A stretch of DNA of 64,000 bases from Marinicella algicola (GTDB lineage Bacteria > Pseudomonadota > Gammaproteobacteria > Xanthomonadales > Marinicellaceae): positions 994,501 to 1,058,500 of the forward strand of contig NZ_JAQOMR010000001.1 in assembly GCF_028401385.1 (NCBI RefSeq), given 5' to 3'. This document shows, piece by piece, positions 59,302 to 64,000 of the stretch; position 1 is the stretch's first letter; each line of letters opens with the position of its first letter. A program made the position numbers and the translations under genes. The notes under the pieces were generated by a model. That model saw only the letters and a program-made list of their open reading frames with translations. It made no database searches and was not told the origin of the DNA.

Positions 59302-59724
59302 ATGACGGAAACTGTGGTCGAACAGGACACCCAGAACCTGGTTGAGCTGACTGCCGATATCGTTGCGGCCTATGTCAGCAACCATGTGATCCAAACCTCT
59401 GACTTGCCGGGGCTGATTCAAGAAGTGCACGCCGCTTTGGCCAATACCGCTCGGCCGCAAGCCAGTGTGTCTTTGGCTGAAAAGCAGAAGCCAGCTGTAT
59501 CGGTCCGCAAGTCGATCAGCGGCGATCATCTCGTCTGCCTTGAGTGCGGTGGGACGTTCAAGTCACTGAAACGTCACCTGATGACTCACCATGAACTGAG
59601 CCCGGATGCCTATCGCGAAAAATGGGACCTTCCTGTCGATTACCCCATGGTCGCACCGTCCTATGCCGAGGCTCGCTCGCGCCTTGCCAAGGAAATGGGA
59701 CTTGGACAGCGGCGCAAGCGCTGA
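59302..59724 (+). CDS. mucR: MucR/Ros-family transcriptional regulator
   Basis: An intact 140-residue DNA-binding protein. The single Ros-type zinc finger is [20 protein letters not shown] followed by [15 protein letters not shown], with Cys2His2 ligands at about residues 79-97. The N-terminal 60 residues form the oligomerisation region. MucR proteins are H-NS-like silencers of AT-rich DNA controlling exopolysaccharide, motility and cell-cycle genes in rhizobia and brucellae. AGGAG precedes the start. Confidence 0.94.
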   Translation: MTETVVEQDTQNLVELTADIVAAYVSNHVIQTSDLPGLIQEVHAALANTARPQASVSLAEKQKPAVSVRKSISGDHLVCLECGGTFKSLKRHLMTHHELSPDAYREKWDLPVDYPMVAPSYAEARSRLAKEMGLGQRRKR

Positions 59725-59748
59725 AGGTCCAGTGACACTCCTGTAAAT

Positions 59749-59780
59749 AATGCCAGCCGCATATGCGTGCTGGCATTTTT
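59749..59780 (+). terminator. Rho-independent terminator of mucR
   Basis: Arms AATGCCAGC and GCTGGCATT are exact 9-bp complements around a loop of 11 bases that is itself partly palindromic (GCATATGC), followed by TTTTT. It lies 25 bases after the mucR stop. Confidence 0.88.
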
Positions 59781-60022
59781 ATGCCTGAAAACGCTGCCCT
59801 TCTCACCTTGCTTTGAAAGGGAATTCAAACCAAATGCAATTATTAATCGTATATTCATCGTTATGCCCGTAAAACGACGTGGTTGACTGAAATAGGAAAA
59901 TAATCCTATTTCAGTTGTAAATAAACAAATAAAAACAATATTGGGTCTTTTGCGCATTTCACATTCTATCCCCGGTTGCCGGACAGATGAGAGAATATAT
60001 TCCTAATAATCCGGGAGTAAAC

Positions 60023-60454
60023 ATGAGCGAGCCAAAAGCAGCCCTTTCGGGCATGGTGCGAGATCAGGCCAATTTCATCAAGCACGCGGGCAGGTGTGAA
60101 TGGGATCCGCTGCGGGCAACACAGATGACGAATATTCGCACGGCCTGCCGTATCGTTTTGATGATCACCAGGGAGATGGCAGAAGTCGCGGGCGAACGGT
60201 CTGCGATCAGCAATGAGCGCCGGCGTTCCATTTCGCACTTCCGCCAGATCGCGATGTATGTGTGCCATGTGACGCTGCAGTTATCGCTCAGCGAAATCGG
60301 AGTGGCATTCGGGCGTGACCGGACCACAGTTGCCTATTCATGCCGGGTGATCGAAGACCGGCGCGACGACAACCGGTTTGACGGATTTGTCGCCTCGGTC
60401 GAGCGGTTGGCCTATAACGTGATCGTTGCTGCGGGGGGCAGGTGTGATGGTTGA
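60023..60454 (+). CDS. DnaA domain IV-like helix-turn-helix protein
   Basis: An intact 143-residue protein. The C-terminal half has the DnaA box-binding fold: RRRSISHFRQIAMYVCHVTL, LSLSEIGVAFGRDRTTVAYS and CRVIEDRRDDNRFDGFV, where GRDRTTVxxS is the DnaA recognition signature. It lacks the AAA+ domain of DnaA, so it is a regulator, not the initiator. This gene follows mucR in rhizobia. ATG at 60023 is chosen for GGGAG upstream. It overlaps the next gene by eight bases. Confidence 0.88.
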   Translation: MSEPKAALSGMVRDQANFIKHAGRCEWDPLRATQMTNIRTACRIVLMITREMAEVAGERSAISNERRRSISHFRQIAMYVCHVTLQLSLSEIGVAFGRDRTTVAYSCRVIEDRRDDNRFDGFVASVERLAYNVIVAAGGRCDG

Positions 60455-60968
60455 AGGCAGAACCCAGCGTGCGGCATGCCGCACCGCAGAAAAGACGCCA
60501 TTGGAGACCTTGTCCCGGCTGAAGGCGCGCGATGGTTCGCGGTTCCTGCCGCATGAGGCCTGTGACGCCGGAGAGCGATTGTTTTCGGATTTTGTGCGGG
60601 CGCAGATGCAGCCCAGGATTACCGCCTCGTTGGAGCCGCGCCTGGAAAGCCGCCGCTCTGGCCTGCATCAACGTGATGCGGGATGTTCCGATACAGCGCT
60701 GGATGCCCGGCAGCGTGTCGGCATGGCCCTGAAATCTGTCGGCCCGGAACTTGCCGATGTGGCGCTCGATTTTGTCTGTTTCGAGAAGGGGCTGGAGCAG
60801 ATGGAGCGCGAGCGGCAGTGGCCGGTCAGATCGGCCAAGCTGATGGTGCGCACTGCGTTGATGGCACTTGCGCGCCACTATACCCCGCCACAGATGCGCC
60901 GAATGTCACGCCATTGGGGTGCCGAAGGCTACAGGCCCGATATCTCGGCAATGTTTGCCGATGACTAG
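60447..60968 (+). CDS. DUF6456 family protein
   Basis: An intact 173-residue soluble, basic protein. TPLETLSRLKARDGSRFLPH, EACDAGERLFSDFVRAQMQP and ALDFVCFEKGLEQMERERQW match DUF6456, which co-occurs with the DnaA-like regulator in rhizobia. The C-terminal RSAKLMVRTALMALARHY looks like a helix-turn-helix, and it may act in transcription with its neighbour. The start at 60447 overlaps the upstream stop, so the two are coupled. Confidence 0.8.
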   Translation: MVEGRTQRAACRTAEKTPLETLSRLKARDGSRFLPHEACDAGERLFSDFVRAQMQPRITASLEPRLESRRSGLHQRDAGCSDTALDARQRVGMALKSVGPELADVALDFVCFEKGLEQMERERQWPVRSAKLMVRTALMALARHYTPPQMRRMSRHWGAEGYRPDISAMFADD

Positions 60969-60974
60969 CGCGCG

Positions 60975-61397
60975 TCAGGTCGCCAGCGTTCTGGCGGCCG
61001 TTTCGCGGATTTTCGTTACCATGGCGTTCAGCCCATTGGCGCGCTGGGCGGAGAGGTGATCGACAAGCCCGATGCGGCGAAAGATGTCGATCGCATCCGT
61101 GCGTGCAATGGTCGATGCCTTCTGGCCGGAATAGACGGTCAGTACGATGGAAACCAGGCCGCGCACGATAAAGGCATCCGAATCACCGCGAAACAGAATC
61201 ACCGGATCGTCGCCTGCCTGTTTTTCGCTGACGAGCCAGACCTGGCTTGCGCATCCGTGGACGCGATTTTCCTCTATCTTCTCGTCATCGGGCAGGTCAG
61301 GTAGTGCCTTGCCGAGTTCGATCACATAGCGGTAGCGGTCTTCCCAGTCGTCAAGAAAGGTAAAATCGTCGATGATCTGGTCGAGTTTCTCATTCAT
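60975..61397 (-). CDS. sufE: Cysteine desulfuration protein SufE
   Basis: An intact 140-residue protein. The active cysteine that takes sulfur from SufS is in IEENRVHGCASQVWLVSEKQ (near residue 49). FLDDWEDRYRYVIELGKALP is the family's N-terminal helix. It acts in iron-sulfur cluster assembly. The other suf genes are not nearby. Confidence 0.94.
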   Translation of the reverse strand: MNEKLDQIIDDFTFLDDWEDRYRYVIELGKALPDLPDDEKIEENRVHGCASQVWLVSEKQAGDDPVILFRGDSDAFIVRGLVSIVLTVYSGQKASTIARTDAIDIFRRIGLVDHLSAQRANGLNAMVTKIRETAARTLAT

Positions 61398-61485
61398 GAG
61401 GCGCCTCTCGTCTTGTGTCGCGCTTCATATAAACCGATGTGCGGCCGATTGAAACGGCTGCGCTCCTGTTTGCTGGCCGTTGCGG

Positions 61486-62025
61486 TCAGCGCGGGCGTGG
61501 CGTGGGAAGGGGCACGTTTTCCGGCAGGCCGGAAATGCGAACCACGTCTGCTGCCGGCTGAGGCTCCGGCATTTCGGATTCGGGCACAATTGCGCCGGTG
61601 CGGATGAGATCGGTCGCCGCCGGCGGTATTTCTGCCATGCGGGCTGCCGGTGAGATCTCGGTGGGAGCAGGGACTGCCGGACGCGCGGTCTTGTCGGTGG
61701 CTGACGCTGGTGCCTGTGCCGGTTTGTCCTCGGAAAAGTGTTCGCCGAGATAGAGGTAGACAATTTCTGCGCCCTGGCGGGCCCGCTTGCCGAGGAAGCC
61801 CAGCAGGCCGGCGCCGTCATCGCAGACATCGGGTCGCTCGTCACACATGCCGCTCATATAATCGATCGTGCCACGCGCAGCGGAAACGGCGCTGCCGATA
61901 TCTTCGCCGCTCGGCAGCACGGCCTGGCCACGGCCGGCCTTGTCACCCAGCAGGACGGGCGCGAAGAACGGCACGATCAGCAACAGCAGAAAAATCATGA
62001 ATGCTGATTTCAGCAGAAATCTCAT
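61486..62025 (-). CDS. DUF5330 family membrane-anchored protein
   Basis: An intact 179-residue protein. A membrane anchor lies at residues 2-27 (LLKSAFMIFLLLLIVPFFAP). The conserved core includes GTIDYMSGMCDERPDVCDDG with two cysteines that may pair in the periplasm. The last 60 residues are rich in proline and alanine (PAVPAPTEISPAARM). The family is typical of rhizobia, usually beside sufE; function unknown. Confidence 0.8.
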   Translation of the reverse strand: MRFLLKSAFMIFLLLLIVPFFAPVLLGDKAGRGQAVLPSGEDIGSAVSAARGTIDYMSGMCDERPDVCDDGAGLLGFLGKRARQGAEIVYLYLGEHFSEDKPAQAPASATDKTARPAVPAPTEISPAARMAEIPPAATDLIRTGAIVPESEMPEPQPAADVVRISGLPENVPLPTPRPR

Positions 62026-62409
62026 TGCGTTCTTGCCCGCTAATCGGTTCCATCTAAGCGTGTCCGGGCGGCCACGCTTTCAAACACTATCATAGGACGG
62101 TAAATGAGCTGCTAAAAGGGTGGCGGTTGCCGCCCATTGCGGAAGATGTGGTTCGCGTCTCTGCTGTTTTCATAAAAAGGTATTTTAATACAATATGTTG
62201 GATTGAAATATAAGGGCAGGGAAGGTCGGTGCCTGCCAAGGATTATTAACCATATTACCTGTTTTAGGTACAACTACACATCGTATGTATCTGGCCGGGG
62301 CACGTTCATTCCATTACCCTTCGTTAAGTCGCGCCGGTTACTTTGGCGCGAATCCGGAGGGCGAGCGATGCCCTTGGTTTTCCGGGGTATGACTGAAGAG
62401 TGATGATCA
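62026..62409. other. Divergent intergenic region
   Basis: About 380 bases between the DUF5330 and peptidoglycan-binding genes, which point away from each other. It must hold both promoters. The A+T-rich words near 62185-62270 stand out, but I could not assign boxes. Confidence 0.4.
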
Positions 62410-63341
62410 ATGGCGAAGGCAAAGAAAACACCGACCAGGCGCAAGAAGAAGACACCGTCGGTTATGACGCGCGGTCTGTCTTCGGCGGGGCTTTCATCGG
62501 CCGGCACCCCTCCTGGGTCGGTGGGCCGCTGGTTTTCGGCATCGTTCTCAGTTTCGTGTCTGCGAATGCGCTATGGTATCAGCCGGGTCCACATCCCGAG
62601 CCGCTGATGAAAACCCGGCAATCTTCCGATCCTTATGTCGTTCCGGGACGAAGGATGGCAAGCGAAGAGAATTTCGAAACGTTCCGGATCGAGATGGAGC
62701 AAGACGATGACGGCGCCGCGGTCGAGGTCGCGGCCGTTGACAGGTCCGGCGGCGGTGACGACCTGATGGCGATACTCGAAGCCGTCCAGACTGCGCCGCC
62801 AGGGTCGTCTTCCGTGCCCCTGCCACAGCCGTTCAAGATGGTTGTCGTTGATGACCGGATCATTGTCCGCCAGGTTCAGGAGCAGCTTGCCGCAGCGGGT
62901 TATTACAAGGGTAAGCCGGACGGTGTCACCGGTCCGTTGACAGAAGCGGCCGTGCGCGCTTTCCAGGGCGATCAGGGGCTTGCCAGAACCGGTGTTGCAG
63001 ATTCCGGGCTGCTGGCGATCCTTAAAAGCGGGAATGACGGTCGGCCGCCGGTGCCGACACCGCGCGCCGAAACGGTGTCTGGCGCTGAAACCTCGGATAC
63101 GGTCGCTACCTTGCAGGAAACGGCGGATGCGGCGGGGTCCGTGCCGGTTGCCGATCCAATGGTTGTGGAAATCCAGCGCGGCCTCGTCAATATCGCATAT
63201 GATGACGTGACCGTTGACGGCGTGGCGGGCGACAATACCCATGCCGCGATCCTTCAGTTCCAGAAACATTACCGCTTGCCGGAAACAGGCGAGCCGAGTG
63301 TCGCAGTGCGTGACAAGCTTCAGGAAATCGGTGCGCTCTGA
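62410..63341 (+). CDS. Membrane-anchored peptidoglycan-binding protein (apparent frameshift)
   Basis: About 311 residues. ATG at 62410 opens a very basic segment (MAKAKKTPTRRKKKTPSVM) typical of this rhizobial gene, then, after a frame change near 62490, GAFIGRHPSWVGGPLVFGIV enters a single membrane helix. Two peptidoglycan-binding repeats follow: VQEQLAAAGYYKGKPDGVTG (near 155) and QRGLVNIAYDDVTVDGVAGD (near 265), each with the D-G-x-x-G pattern. The linkers are low-complexity. It probably anchors to the wall; an alternative start at 62400 in the second frame gives a less typical N-terminus. Confidence 0.82.
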
Positions 63342-63379
63342 GCACCGGGCGAACTTTCCTATCAACAGGATGCCGGGCC

Positions 63380-63730
63380 ATGCGCCTCAAATCGGATATT
63401 TTTGTTTCTGCTCTGGTGCGCCGGGTGTTTTCCAGCGGTGATTTTGCCGTTGTGGAGCGAAAAGGCGCGGAAGATGCTGGCGCGATCGCGATCCGGCAGG
63501 TGATGCGGGGCGGGCGGGAATGCCTGTTCATGCCGGCGCCGCAGTATTTTTCGGCAGAAAGCGCCGAAGACCGGCTTTTTGAAAAGCGACTGGATCTGGC
63601 ACCGGCTGAAGAGGTCGAGAGCCGGCTTGAACGTGAGATCCGCTATGACAGCGATCTCTGGATCGTCGTTCTGGAAACCGAGAGCGTCGAGGGCCTTTTC
63701 GCTGTGGCCAGCGAGGATGACGCCCAGTAG
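63380..63730 (+). CDS. DUF1491 family protein
   Basis: An intact 116-residue soluble protein starting MRLKSDIFVSALVRRVFSSG. GRECLFMPAPQYF and EREIRYDSDLWIVVLETESV match DUF1491, an uncharacterised alphaproteobacterial family. It follows the peptidoglycan-binding gene by 38 bases, as in other rhizobia. Confidence 0.87.
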   Translation: MRLKSDIFVSALVRRVFSSGDFAVVERKGAEDAGAIAIRQVMRGGRECLFMPAPQYFSAESAEDRLFEKRLDLAPAEEVESRLEREIRYDSDLWIVVLETESVEGLFAVASEDDAQ

Positions 63731-63752
63731 CGCGTATCAGCAGCGCGCATCA

Positions 63753-63911
63753 TTAGCGCTCAGGCGGACCGGCGCGTCTGGCGTCGCGTGGGACCTTTTC
63801 GGATGCTGCCTGCTGTTCGGTGCGGATGCTTTGCCAGGCCAGCAATTCCTCGATACAGGCTGTCGGTGAGAGGCTCTGGACAAGCTTTTCCGTTGCCTCT
63901 TCGACACTCAT
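63753..63911 (-). CDS. Small protein of unknown function
   Basis: A 52-residue frame on the minus strand, MSVEEATEKLVQSLSPTACI to DARRAGPPER. ATG at 63911 overlaps the stop of the next upstream gene (ATGA), which supports it as a real coupled gene. No family recognised. Predicted to be helical and soluble. Confidence 0.5.
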   Translation of the reverse strand: MSVEEATEKLVQSLSPTACIEELLAWQSIRTEQQAASEKVPRDARRAGPPER

Positions 63912-64000
63912 TTTTCGTTCGCTATAGCGGGTGCGATGCGCGGCAGAACGTAGGATGTGTCGTCTTTGGTCATTCCGAGTGCGATAAGTGCGATACCGAG
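63908..64000 (-). CDS. C-terminal end of an unidentified protein, possibly DUF2336
   Basis: The last 30 residues of a minus-strand gene that runs off the window edge: LGIALIALGMTKDDTSYVLP then RIAPAIANEK and a stop overlapping the next start. DUF2336 proteins end similarly and lie next to DUF1491 in rhizobia, so that family is a reasonable guess, but the visible part is too short to confirm it. Confidence 0.5.
   Translation of the reverse strand, partial: LGIALIALGMTKDDTSYVLPRIAPAIANEK

Overview
The window looks like chromosomal DNA of an alphaproteobacterium of the order Hyphomicrobiales, most likely a Rhizobiaceae-type genome. Pointers are the argB-engB-yidC-rnpA-rpmH order, a divK-pleD-like pair, MucR beside a DnaA-domain-IV protein, DUF1491/DUF5330/DUF6456 genes, and high G+C. 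The genus cannot be fixed from the sequence; a marine or salt-tolerant relative is suggested by a complete Mrp antiporter operon and a glucosylglycerate-type solute pair.

Layout. 1-12.8 kb is core: HAD nucleotidase end, DMT exporter, two tandem MFS exporters, argB, an ECF sigma/anti-sigma/fasciclin unit, engB, yidC-rnpA-rpmH, a sensor kinase and tRNA-Arg. 13.4-17.9 kb, after the tRNA, is a graveyard of mobile DNA (complete IS3, truncated IS30, IS3 fragment, Tn3 pieces in opposite orientations, cut primase and LysR genes). 17.9-25.2 kb is an envelope redox block: DsbD, a DsbA/G-like protein and an L,D-transpeptidase in one operon, divergent from an OmpR-type two-component system across a perfect inverted repeat, then a DoxD/DoxA protein and a transpeptidase-like lipoprotein without the catalytic cysteine, with the same TTAAG-type motif upstream. 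25.5-30.9 kb is a second IS cluster (IS5, IS6 fragment, IS21) with cut genes. 30.9-38.2 kb holds an AmpH-like hydrolase, a Slam-type outer-membrane translocon with its putative surface lipoprotein, a GT81 glycosyltransferase plus sugar-phosphoglycerate phosphatase, and rlmB. 38.3-52.7 kb is housekeeping: tRNA-Tyr, tRNA-Gly, diguanylate cyclase, tuf, ruvX, gatC-gatA, dinB, divK and a degenerate PleD-like gene, msrB. 52.9-58.9 kb is mrpABCDEFG. 59.3-64 kb is mucR, a DnaA-like regulator, sufE and small conserved genes.

Quality warning. About thirty genes, including ones that should be essential (argB, engB, yidC, rnpA, gatA), carry apparent one-base frameshifts, often in homopolymer runs, and reading through them restores full-length conserved proteins. 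I therefore treat most frameshifts as probable sequencing errors and give whole-gene coordinates. Truncations at IS junctions, the two nonsense codons in IS30 and the insertion in istA are different in kind and probably real.
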